A stretch of DNA of 64,000 nucleotides, from assembly GCA_013396525.1 (NCBI GenBank), contig VWYX01002172.1, positions 1,724 to 65,723 on the forward strand, read 5' to 3'. A program made the translations under genes and the position numbers. Numbering within the stretch: the stretch's first letter is position 1; the number at the start of each line of letters is the position of its first letter. Under the pieces are notes generated by a model. The model made no database searches and was not told the origin of the DNA. It saw nothing but the letters and a program-made list of their open reading frames with translations. Shown here piece by piece: positions 34,117 through 46,079 of this stretch. Source of the DNA: Chaetorhynchus papuensis. Taxonomy: Eukaryota > Chordata > Aves > Passeriformes > Rhipiduridae.

Positions 34117-37100
34117 GTTGCCTTGGATGTCTCATTTTTCCATTCTGCATGAACAAAAGTGTTTATTTAACACCATCTCTCCAGGGTTTCCTCAGTTCCC
34201 TGGTCTCCAGACCTGTCAGTTTACTTACAGCACTGCTAACTGCAAACTGATTAGTACAGTCCCCCTTCCCTTCTCTCCCATGGTTATCGCCTTTATTAAC
34301 AGCAAGGGAGTGATAATGGGGAAAGATGATCAAAGCTGCTGGTATTAACGCAGGGGATTAGCAGTATTTATATTCCTGATCAGTGCAGTCTCAGTGTGAA
34401 GAGGGAGCCACCACAAATCAGCCTTTTCCAACTGAGAGTTGCTGCAGTGCCACTGCCTAAGTAGCTGCTGGCTAATGAGTCCTTTGCAGCTGGCTGGGGG
34501 AAGCTGGCTGGCTGGGCAGCTGGCTACTGCCCTTGCAATATAATGTGCCCAGGCTGGCACCCACAGCGGCATGAGGGTCCCTGACCCCGGGTTTCAAAGT
34601 GCTCTTGACCTCTTGGGGAAAAGGTCTCTCACTGTTGAGATCAGGCCAACTAAAGCTGAGCGAACAACTGGACTCCTGTGGCCAGTTCATGGTGGGATTG
34701 CATCATTATCACAGGAAGGGAAAGCACAGCTTCCATCCCGGTCTCGGAGCTGTGGGAAGTTCAGTGGGCATCATGCTGGGGGAGTGAGGGGAGCAAAAAA
34801 TAAAAATCTGTCAGGTTTCACACGTAGGGCAGGAGACTGAAATCCTCTGCAATCATCCAAGGAGAACAGATATGGTGCTGCACATTGACTCCACTGAGAG
34901 TCCAGCAGCCACCCAGTGGCAGGCAGGGCTCAGGGACAGGCAGGTTCAGCCACCACCAGCAAACCAAGGTGAAGAGGCTTCACCTGCCAGGGGCTGGAGA
35001 CCACTGCAATGAGCAGGGAGCAAACAGAGGATGCTGAGATCAGGGAGACAGGGGATGGCTGAATTTCACTTCACATGGAAGAATGGGGACACAAGGAAAG
35101 TGTCCACTTCTCTTCTGCATCCCCTGAGGAGTCTTTCAGGGAGCCCATGGCCCTCACACTCAGAATGTCCACAGGAAGGCCCCATTGCAGCACCCCCTTC
35201 CAAACACAGAGCAACATATAAATGCTCCAAGGTAAACTGAGGAACCAAGACAACTCCTTTCCAAACCACTTGGTCTGTGTAAGGTGATCAGACTTCAATA
35301 TTGAGCCAAAGACACTCATCCAAAGCCAGGGAATTCTTATAAATAAATCTTTATGAAAGGCAGGAGAACAGATGTCTTGCCCACCAGCTGCAGGCAGATT
35401 TTGCTGTCAAGAAAAGAGCAACCTGGGTTTGATGTCCAAGTTTGAACACTGCCATTTGGGCCATAAGGTGCTTCCTCAGGAGAACTAGCTGCAGACTGAA
35501 TGAGAGCTCTTCTTAATTACTGCTAGTAAGAAACAAGGATCTTGAAAATACCATTTGTTTGCATATAATTTAGGGTCATTAATACTTTCATGACCAGCTA
35601 GAGTTATCTTTGACTATCTACACAATTATTTCTTCCCCCCCAGCCCCAACCTGTTGTTCATCACTTTCCATCTCTCCTCTAGGCAGTGCAATAATATCGT
35701 GGAGGGTTTATTTATATCATCATAATTGGTTGCTGTGGAGACAATCATTATGTCACAAGTGTAGGCCAGGGAGCTCTGGCTGCAGAACAAATTGCAGAGG
35801 GGCCATGCAGGTGAGCCCTGTGGTTTTAGTGCACACTCCCACCCTCCTGCTCACACCACAGACCATCTGCATCCATACTCAAGCCCAGCTCCACTTGCAG
35901 ATGTTGGTCCCACATGTGCAGACACAAGCTGACTTGCTCTGGCAAAATCTCAAAGCAGTTTTTATCCACATAACAGGCAGTGACAACTGAGGGGACAGGA
36001 GACACAGCTGTGAACTACAGGAGAAGGTTGGAGTCAGTTAGGGCAAGACAGAGGCCAACAGTGATGCTTCTAAGCCTCTTCCACTCCCACCCCACCCATT
36101 CTTGAGCCACTCTCCACTCATGTGTCCAGTAAAAATTACTCTGAAGGTGTTGCAAAGCCCTGTGTGACCCATGGGGACTAAAGAACGCTTAACACAACCC
36201 TATTACTGTCACTCACTCATCAAAGATGTGGATTACCCCACTGTCTCAGCCTCACAGCACAGTTCAAGATGGAATTCTCTGGAGAAAACCCTTTTTCCCC
36301 ACGGGCTGCTCCCAAGGTCATGACACCCAGCCCAGTGTAACAGCAGACTGTCATGTAGGATGATGTGAACTCCTAATACTCTGTCTCCAGGATGTGTTTG
36401 TCAGCAGGTCCTGCTCTGCTTGCATCCTGTTTATAATCAGAAGAAGCAAGAGATGGAAGCAAGTGTTTTCTCCATGTGCTGCATCCATCCAAGATCACTA
36501 AAACCACTCAGAGATTGCCCTCCTCGTCAGATCCAATTGAAGGTGAATGTAGAAAAGCTGATTGGCATTAGTGGGCTCTGGATAAATGGAGCTGTTCACC
36601 TTGGGATCGTGAGTTCAGAGGAAGGTCAGTTCACTGTTGACCACCATTCATTAGCCTCTGGCAGCAACTCAGCCTCAGTGAAATAAGGAACCAGCCTTGG
36701 CTTGGGTCCCAGTGGAAAGCAAGTCTGTGTCACTGCAGTTGCTGTGCTCGCTGGACTCTTGGCTGGCCCCTCAGGGAAATAACAAAGCAGCTCAGGGAGC
36801 CCATCCTCAGGGCTCAGCACCTTCCTGGGGGATCAGCCTGGAGTCACACGGCGGAGTTTCTGCGGTGTCTCAGTGTTGGTACGCACAGACACGGCTGCTG
36901 AGCTCCAGCTCCGGCTCACAGCTGAAGACCAGGTGCTGCCACCAAAGAATCACAGCAGGGAAAAGCTCAGACTGAAATGGGGGAGCTAGGAGAAAGGCTG
37001 AAATCTCCTGTGGAAGAAGTCAAGAGAAAGGCAAATGAATGACCGCAGAGCAGCTCACATGTGAGGACAGGAGGCAGAAGGTGAGGTTAGAGTCTCATGT

Positions 37101-40100
37101 GAGGGCCCTGCTCTCACCCATCACTGTTGCACAGCTTTGGTGTCTCAGGGGGAAGGAGAAAAGCCTTTCCCCACCCTCCTATCCCCCTCTGCCCCGTGCC
37201 CAAAGCACATGTGGATCCTACAGCCCACTCCTGTGAGCTCCTCCATTGCAGGGCCACAGGGGACCCTGGGGAGGGAGGGAAACACCAGCCAAATGAACCA
37301 TCCAGGTGGCCTGTGGGCCTTAAATTGAGCATTCTGGTCCATACTAAAATAAATGCAATAAACCAGGTCAGTATCACCTGCGTGAAATTCACTTATTGTT
37401 TTAAATCACCATTATCGCCATCATAATTAAAATCAAGCAACAGCTTAAAGAAACTAATGAATATTTTTATACGTGAACTTATCACGGGAAGGGGGGAAAA
37501 AAACATGAAGTGAAAATGTGCCTGTATTGCTAATAAATATTATTGGAGGGACTCCCAGCTTTTCACATTACCACAGTGTGATATGACAGCCTATAATGGA
37601 TTACTCAACTGCCCGAAGCCATTGTAGGAATAAATCCCTTTTAATATTCATGTGCGGTCTTTGAGAAAATAGATGTAAGCAGTTAATACTTTTCTATAGA
37701 CAAAACAATGCAGTTTATCACAACAAAATGTGTGCTTGAAAACAAAAATCACAAAGCTCCTGGACTCATTCTATTTTTTTGCAAATCAGAAAAAATTGCA
37801 CCCAAAGAAAAAGACAATTTGGGGAGCAACAGTGCATAGAAAGCAAGATAGGGAGAGACGGGATATTAGCAGATGGGGAGGGACAGGGTCAGTAGAAAGG
37901 AGGAAAAGGCATAAGAAAATGAGTATTTTGTGAATCTGTGGTTGTAAAGAGAGCACCAAAGGAGCTGTGTGAGGAAGGTGTTACTTGGCAGTGGGGCTGC
38001 TGGTTGCCCTACAAAGCTCTCACTGGGACAGAAGGTAGTATGTGGGTGGCAGAGGAAGATCTGGCACTTCCCAGGAAGGAGACACAGGGCCCTGTGAGGT
38101 GTAGGGATGCTGCTAGGTGATGCTAGGGCTTAGCCATGTTTATTGGACAGGAAAGGCTGCAGTAAAAGAGGTGAACAGCAAAACCAGCTGGAGCTGCTCC
38201 CTCCCAGCCCCTCTGCTCCATCATTCTGCTTTTCCTTTTGCAGCTGATCTATAAAACCTACCTGGCTTTTAATCTCTGGATTTTTGGGGGTTTTTTTCCT
38301 CCCTTTACACTGCAGAACAAGAGAGCAGTAGAGGAGGATTTGTAACTTTTCGTGTGGTCGGGAGTGAGGGAATTGGAGGTTAACCCTTCCTGCCCCAGCT
38401 GTTTGTGGGCAGTCAATGCTTGGAGAGAAAACCAGATAGCAAAACCATCTCAGGGACTGGAGGGAATGGCTGCAGCCTGTCAGAGGTGAGGGGGCAAAAA
38501 TGAGAGATTAGATCTTACAGAACTGGATGCTGCTGGGATGTGAACCCAACTTTTATTCGGCTGTGGCTAAAAATGGCTGTAGATGTATCTGAAACTGCGA
38601 GGGAGAGAGAGGCAGAAGCTCTTCAGTTCCTCTCCTGCTGTGAGATCTAGGCTGCAAAGACAAGCTCAAACTGAAGCATCAGGAATAAATAAGGCTCTCC
38701 TGGGACTCATGTGGCTTTGATATCTGAGGCTGCCTGGCGGGTGAAAGAGTGAAGTCACAGATTCCTTCTGCTTGCCCATGTTCTGAGAGAGCCTCTTAGG
38801 ACACCCTTTGTCCCTGGCACAGCCACAGCAAAGGCAGCTCAGGGTCTGCCTTGGGTTGGGGTCGGTGCCATCCCGGCTGAAGGACACACCATATTCTTGA
38901 ACCAAATTCAGCTCAAAATGTAGCCTGAGAAGCTGACAGTGCTCTGAATGCTGCAGGCCTTGGTGAAAGTTGTGATTCTGCAAAGACCCACAGGGTGCTT
39001 AACTGGACCTTCTTCCAAGTGCCACTGGCTCCCAGGGACCTGCTGGAAGGAATTCAGGATGGACACACATTGAAGTAACTGCAGCACCCTGAGATCCTCC
39101 TGTGCTTCAAAATGCTTGGGGGAAGGACACTATCCCTTAAGATATCCAGTTTTATAACAGTAATTCTGATCATCAAGACAGGAAAATAATCCATGAATTA
39201 CTGTATTAGTATGTCAGAGCAATCCACTCAACTTTCCCAGATTGTATTCCCATGTAATTTTCATGGAACAGCGCAGTTCCCTACCTGGACAAAGCTTCAG
39301 CTGTGTAACCATTTATGTAGCCAGCACTGTTGGAAAGATTCTATTATTAGAAAAATTACAGGAATGCCTGTAGAGAAAACATTTTTCCTACATCTCTTTA
39401 TTAATTTATTGTAACAGTAATCTTGTAGCCATAAACACCATGAGACTCCCTTTAAATGCCAGATAGTTTTATAGACTGTATTGGGTGATATGAAAATGGG
39501 CCAGTTTTATAGGTCATATATTTCTTTGAAATGGAATAGGTCCAGGAGACAATTGGGAACCAGAATGGGGAGAATTCCTCCCACCCACCTCCTTCCAGCA
39601 GAGCAGAGGTGTGTTTTGCTACGAAAGGGAAAGAAAAAGTTTCACCTTCTAATTGTTGTATTGAGTAGCTCATTGACTGCACTTTCTGTTCAATACCTTT
39701 TTTACCACTCAGATTGTCTAATCAAAGGCTTTTTCCTTCCTTGGTTTAGCTTTGCAGCCTCTAGCATTGATCCAAAATCAGAAACGAAAGAGAGAAACAG
39801 GCTCTGGGAAAAGAGAACACAATTAACACCCAAGCAGCTTCATTTTTTGGGGTGCCTTTAAACATCTTGCACTCCTCAGACTATTCTCCCATTCTTTTAT
39901 TTTCCCTTTTGTGTTCAGGAGATTTCTTTAAGGAAAGCCTTTATCAGCTGCTCAGGGAGAAGATTAAAGCACCCTTCACTGAGAAACAGGTTACTTTTTG
40001 TGTCCAAGTTCTTAATCCACTTTATTAAAATGTTCCAAATCTTCCTTCAAGAGGAGAGATCAGAAGGACATTTCCGTGTCACCCCTGGCATGCCTTCCTT

Positions 40101-42119
40101 CCGGATACTTGTGCTTCATTAGAGGCTAAAAAAAAAAATAAAGTCAAGGCAAGGAAAAGAAGCGAGAACAAGACTGCAGTGACTGGTTAATATGGGATGT
40201 GGAGCTTTCTACTTCATGGTCACTGGTACTGCTCTGGCCCCGGGCTGGAAGCAATTGAAAGCTTTTCCCATCTCAAAGACATTTGTGTGAACCAAGTCAG
40301 AGATCTCCGGCTATTTTTACCTTTGAGGTTCAAAGAAAAGAGCTTTGCAGTGAACAAAGCCAAGCATCCATCCAGCCTGCTGCCCCGCTGCTGGAAGCAG
40401 CAAGGAAAGGGCACAGAAAGGGTGAGGATACTGAGTCTGCTTTGCTGTGTACTGACCTGCTCCCCCAGACCTCAGGCCTGGTATTGCCCACCTGGAATAA
40501 TGGCTCTCTGTGGCTAATAAACTTTGATGGATTTTCTTCCATGGCATCATCTGATCTTTTTTTCTGCATATCCACAATCTTTCTCCGCACTATCACAGCC
40601 CTTCCAGAGCAAGGCTGAAGGACATCAACACAAGCTGCTGCCTGGGCACTTCTGATATCTAGGGGTGCCCAACGAGACACTTTTTGTGATGTTTAGTTTG
40701 AAGGCTTCCACATTAAGACCCTTGGAAACAGAAACAAAACATGTGATTCCTCTGGGCGGCCTTGGGAGATGTCTTGGGGGGGAAAAAAGCCTAGATCAGG
40801 TCTAAACCCCACTTTGGATCTGGCATCAACTCCTCACCCCAAGATGCTTCACCCCAGCCATCCTTTCCTTTCCCTTCCCTTCCCCTCAGGATTCTCACGA
40901 TGGATTTTCACAGTCTGTCTGCCCTGACCCAGGGTTATGGCCACAACACGGTGCAGGCAAGCAGTGAGACACACCACCTCCCACAGTGGAAAACTAAAAT
41001 AAGGATGGGACAGAAACTGCTCCAAGTAGCTGTGACAGAGGTCTAATGAGGCATCTGACACAATGGCTTTTCCATGTACCCTGTCTTGGTTTTAAAGGGC
41101 CACTTGCTTTGCATAAGTAGCTGCTGTTTTGTAAAGCAAGTGTATATGATGCAGACACTCCTCGTGCTTCCTCAGGGTACAATTACTTTCTTATCTGTCT
41201 TGCACTGCTGTTTCTCTGCAGCTGAAGTAAATTCTCCAGTGTGAGACTGTAGGGTTAATCTTTTGAGTAGGGAAAGTTGAAAGGGTTGGAGAAAAGCATG
41301 GCAGCCTAAGAGAGCAAAGAGCAAGGAGGTGACATCTTGGCAGGCAGAGACGAGGAGTGAGGTGTTCCTGAAAGACAACCTTCACATTTCCCATCAGTGC
41401 TGACTCATAAAATGTCAGGTTCATTAAAGGTGAAATACACACAAACTGGAACTTGAGCAGTTTCATACTCGGCAAAGCATCCATGCAATTGGCTTTTCCC
41501 CTGCATCTTGACACCTCCAAGTCTTCTGAGTCAAGAGTATCAAAGTAATTTGATATTAAAATGTGTCATCCAGTTAATAAAAGCATAGTCAAAGGCTACA
41601 TTTTATTTATTATTCAAATTACAGTAGCTCTTTGAGGCCTTGGCTGCAACACAGCCCTGCTTAGAACTCAAGAGGCGAGTCCCTTCTGCTCCTACCCCAG
41701 AGAGTGCCACATCACGGGAGGAGTTTTCAGAGGGCGACAGAGGTCCAGGTGAGGGATCCTGTTGATTCCCCTGCCTTCCTGCCCACCTTTGACATGCCCT
41801 TTGCAGAGTCTCCTCTCTCAAGCCCACTGGCGAACACTGCAGGAGAGGGAGCCCAGAGCTCAGATCGCTTGCAGCAGTCTCCAGCCACTCAGTGTCACTG
41901 CTGTGCCTTAATCACAAATCATCCCTTTTCTGCTTTTTCAGCAGGCACGCTGCCGTGTTTCGTGCCCACCGACGCTCCTGCTCCAGGCGTGGCACAGCAC
42001 AGCGCTCTGCCCGCGGCTATCCTGGTGTCCCGTGTTTATCTAGTCTCTCCTGATGGCCTCCACAGCATATTTGCTCCATTTTCAAAGCCCTTTTCTGAGC
42101 CGCTTTGAATTCCCTTTGT
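34117..42119. other. Noncoding DNA, no gene recognised
   Basis: No supported gene. There is low-complexity GCTGGCT-rich sequence at about 34484-34528, A/T-rich stretches around 37380-37760 that read like conserved noncoding DNA, and a pyrimidine (TTTCC/TTCCC) run at about 40861-40888. Open frames up to about 126 codons have no recognisable domain. Confidence 0.6.
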
Positions 42120-42560
42120 GTTTAAAGATCTGCCTTGCTCTTCGAGCTCTGCGCACCCTCGCCAGCCAGGTTTTAAAAGCAAGGCCGCCGCTGGAAGTTG
42201 TCATTGATACGTGATGCAGAACAAAATCCAGCTCGCTCGAATGCAGCTAGATTGGCTCAGCAGGGCTGACAATGGATGAACTGGGTCTTATCAGCGGAGG
42301 GAGCAGATAGAACACGGGAGCAGCGTGCAGGGAGCAGATAGCAGCTCTGCGAGAGCGGACAGACAGCCTGCTGATAGTGCCGGGCGGGGGGAAGGCATCA
42401 CTTCTGTTCCCTGGCTGGTTTTGAGGCTGTTGTTTTAAAGCTGGCACCTTTCTGACCACAGCCACTGCATTAATGGGGAGAAGAAGCAAAAGTGACGGAC
42501 AAGCCAATGGAGCAGTGCTGTGATGAAAGGTCTCAGCGGGGCGCGTTTGTCCAAATGAGC
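42120..42560. promoter_or_regulatory. Candidate enhancer with GATA-motif cluster
   Basis: Four WGATAR matches fall in 90 bp: TTATCA at 42288-42293 (reverse), AGATAG at 42305-42310 and 42336-42341, and TGATAG at 42372-42377. About 0.2 would be expected by chance. Two of them lie in a partial duplication of GGGAGCAGATAG. The surrounding 440 bp retains more CpGs than the window average. No promoter or gene is visible nearby. GATA-factor binding is an inference from motifs only. Confidence 0.35.
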
Positions 42561-45500
42561 CACTGCCTCCCTGCGCGATTTATTCCTTGCTCCAAATGCA
42601 TTTGTTGGATTTAACGACAAGTTTGTGGCATTTCAGCAATTAATCCTATCAAAGGGAGGTGATTTTACACAGAGCTGGTCCCATATTTCCTAGGCTGTGC
42701 TTTTGTTTATGAGGAGAGGGGCTGCCAGCTGTCTCCCAAGTCTGGGCACTAGAGTTCATGGAAAGGAACTGTGGGTTATTAACCAAGTGTCTTCTTCTGG
42801 CATCTGAAAGCAGCACAGCTAAAAAATACAACCTCAGATTGTCCTAACAAGCAATCTCCAAACTGTAAATATGCAACAGTGAGAGAAAGTATTTCTTTAC
42901 CAGTGAAACACTTTAATGAGTGGATGGCTCAGCAAATCTTTTATGCAGCTGCTTTCCCTGCTGCAGATACTGAGATTTATGGTAGGAAGGGAGGGGAGTT
43001 AACAGCCAACCAGGGGACTGCAGTCTCTGTATACTTGTGGGTTCCACCTCATGTTCCTGTTTGACTGGTCTGATCCTTCTGCAACTCTCCTTGGATAAAC
43101 CATTAATGGTCCCATTACTGGGGTCTTGGAGACAGGAATGGAAGTATCTCCATGAATTCTGATTCATGACCTGGCTAAGCAAGAAGGAAAAATCCATCCT
43201 TCTGACAAGGGTACTGATGAAACATACCCAAAGACTTTAAATATGGAGTGCTCTTTGAATACTGATGACCTCATTTGGAGAGAGAGAATCAATGGAGATT
43301 ATGTATTTTTGCAATTCTGAGAAGCTTTTCCATATTCTCCTCCAATGGAGAGGTTCCTATGCTCTTTATCCTTCTGTCCAATTAATGACATTTCTAATGA
43401 ATATTAGAACCAAAACCAAAATACCTGGAGAAATGGGATCCAAAAGAAACAATCTTCTTTCCTGAGAGGGGTGGACTAAGGGGCAAAAGAATAAGCATTT
43501 TCAGAAGGTGATCTTCCTAAACATCACAACCTCCAGCAGCAAAGCCTGTTTGCATAACAGAATCCTCAGACGTGCAATTAATAGCAATACAAACAAACAA
43601 AAAACTACCAAAAAATCAACAAAAATAAACTCTACAAACCAGCAAATTCTCAACTGTTTCACAAACCCTCTGAGCTGGTCCTTGAGCCACTCTTGCTGTC
43701 ATGATGAAATTTTCACTTCCCATGGACCTGAGCCCCCGGCTCGAGGAGAAAGCTCACACCCTGACCTGGCCTTTGGCAGCAATGTATTCATCTGGGAAAT
43801 GTGCTGTATCAGTGACAGTGTAGAGCAATTCTTGTTTATGACACCGCATCTTATTTTGGGCAATTTAACAGTCATAAACCCAGTAACAGTCATCTTCTGA
43901 TTTGAAAATAAAATGTCTCTAGAAACTGTTGCTGTTACCTCACTTTGGTGTTGCAGACTGAGCCATTCAGTCTGGTAGCTGCTGGGAAAAGACTTATCTG
44001 AGATCATCTCCAAAAGCATTTTCTGATTGATACTTGTTTGCAAAGGCTCTGAAGACAAACCAGGCAGACAGGGAGACTTGAAGAAAGCTCCTAAAGGAAT
44101 GTGAAGGTCTTGCTGCTGAGGACACACAGATGAACACATCAGCAGAATACATAAGATGCTTTGCACTTTTCTTATTTATCCAAAAAGCTATTTTTGTTTA
44201 TTAAAACCTAGTTACTAGCTGCATCTTGCCAATAACCTGGAGTGCTTGCTTGGTTAATTTAAGCAAGCAGAGCTTTGACAAAGTAATTTTACCATCCTCG
44301 GGGATCTGCCAGCTTATGCCGGTCTTCACTATTTCAGATGAAATTGAGTTAATTTTCACTGAAATTGCTTCTTAGCATACAAACACATTCCCCATCATTG
44401 CGAGCTTATGCCTCTGCAGCTCTATTATTCTTTAATTTACACAACCCGGCAGCGAGGGATTAATGCCTGAGACATACAAAAGGCTACAGTGTGGAGAGGA
44501 GAAGGCAAGGAGAGAGAGAGGGAGAGAGTGGAGCTCTGCAGGGAATAGGTAATGGTGTTTCAGTTTTATAGTCAAAACATTTAAAGCCTGGCATTAATAC
44601 AGAGTCAACTCTTGTTGTCCTTTTGCTCTGGAAACACATCGTCCAAAGTCTCAAGGCGGAAAACCACTCAGATGCTCAGTCAGGCCAGAGGTGATGGCAG
44701 GTCCCTGCAGGATTGCCAGGCTGAGAGGGCCTTCACTGGGATATTGCAAACGGCTCCACATCAGGAACTGACTGCAGGCAGTGAGGTGATGTGGAGCAGA
44801 ACTGCAGGGGAAGGCCAGGTTCTGCCTTTGCATCTTCCACAACGCTTTTCCCTCAAACGAGTTCCCCTCTCCCATCCTCCCCACCCCCCGCCATGAAAAT
44901 GCTTCTGCCAAGGCTCTGGGGATGCCTTCAAATGCTCTGAAATTAAAATCACAGATTCTCATAAGCATCCAGACAAAAAGTATAACTAGTGCCAAAGCAC
45001 CTGCAAATGGGTGGAAAAGGGGGATTCCGCTATCTGGCTTTTCCAGAGGGAGCTGGCAGAAGTGCCAAGTTCAGCAGTCCCTGTAAAGTGTCTAGTGAGA
45101 TTTTAAAGTAGCTGCATTTTAAGCTGGTCCTGGCTGATGATTGATCAGAATAGCAATTATGCTCCTTTTTTATGTTATCACTTCAATTTTGCTTCCTTAA
45201 TTAAACAGCTAACCGTTTTCTCTTTCAATATATACACCTCTGAGGTATATGCAGGTTATTGGATAAAATATGGCAATCCTGTACCATGTATTGGTATGCA
45301 CATAGCAACGTCACAATGGGATGTTTAAATTCCTTATCTTCCTTTGAAGGGCTGCCTTTCTTTTCCCTTCCCCAGCTACTACCAGTGCCACATCAGTGCC
45401 ACATCAATGCCACAGTGCATCCCAAGATCCCACTCCACTGCCCATGTCCTACATCCATGACACACCAGTTTGCCTTTCAGGGCTCCCCAGGGAGCATTTT

Positions 45501-45697
45501 ACCCTTCTGCCAGTGTCACAGATGTTTGGCTTTGAGTCCAGTGGAAGAAATATTGCTCTTTTTCCCCAGTTTGCAGCCAGCACTGAACAGCAGTGGCCAA
45601 CACTTCGTACCACCAGAATGATGACACTTGACTCTGCCCAACACTAACACCTTAGGCTCCCTTTATCTGATAACACTCCCTCCTGAAAACTTTCGTG
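42561..45697. other. Noncoding DNA, no gene recognised
   Basis: No supported gene. An A-rich stretch lies at about 43584-43630 and a short (GA)n run at about 44509-44532. A small 11-bp tandem repeat (AGTGCCACATC, 2.8 copies) lies at 45384-45414. The A/T-rich stretch 44170-44460 could be conserved noncoding DNA. Confidence 0.6.
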
Positions 45698-45703
45698 GTT
45701 AAC
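45698..45703. repeat. Target-site duplication, left copy (GTTAAC)
   Basis: Directly precedes the LTR and matches GTTGAC at 46074-46079 in five of six positions. This is consistent with a 6-bp duplication that has since mutated once. Confidence 0.7.
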
Positions 45704-46073
45704 TGTAGATGCTGACAGAGCTTTAGCAGTGAATTTCTTCAGCTCTCTAGTATTTTGTGAGAACTCTGTCTTTCCCCAAGCTAACTAAAACAAAGTTACC
45801 AGTTTTTATCAATATCCACACCTGCACTTGTTTTTGCCAGATTGTTATGGCTTCAACTAGAAAAACACTTGGGAACGGACGTGCTAGAGTTGGGCCAATC
45901 CTCTTGGGGGGGTGGATGGCCAGAGAATGAATTACTTTATGCCATCGAACTCACTTTGTGAACTAACATATAAAAACCTCAGGGAAAAAAGCCATTAAAC
46001 GGGGCTTTGCCACCTTTTCTACTGACCTGGACTCTGTGTGGTTTTTCTATGGGTCTGCGTTACAGCAGCTACA
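45704..46073 (+). mobile_element. Solo LTR, family A copy 2
   Basis: This 370-bp element is the same family and orientation as 13666-14038. It differs by about 15 substitutions, mostly transitions, and a few small indels counted by eye. It starts TGTAGATG, ends CTACA, and keeps the TATA box (45969-45976) and ATTAAA signal (45994-45999). It is flanked by GTTAAC and GTTGAC. Because its duplications differ from those of copy 1, the two copies are independent integrations, not the ends of one 32-kb provirus. No interior sequence adjoins it. Confidence 0.87.
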
Positions 46074-46079
46074 GTTGAC
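46074..46079. repeat. Target-site duplication, right copy (GTTGAC)
   Basis: One mismatch to 45698-45703. It marks the right end of the second solo LTR. Confidence 0.7.

Noticed and set aside
13666..46073. One giant provirus bounded by the two family A LTRs
   Set aside because: The LTRs have different target duplications on each side and no retroviral genes lie between them.
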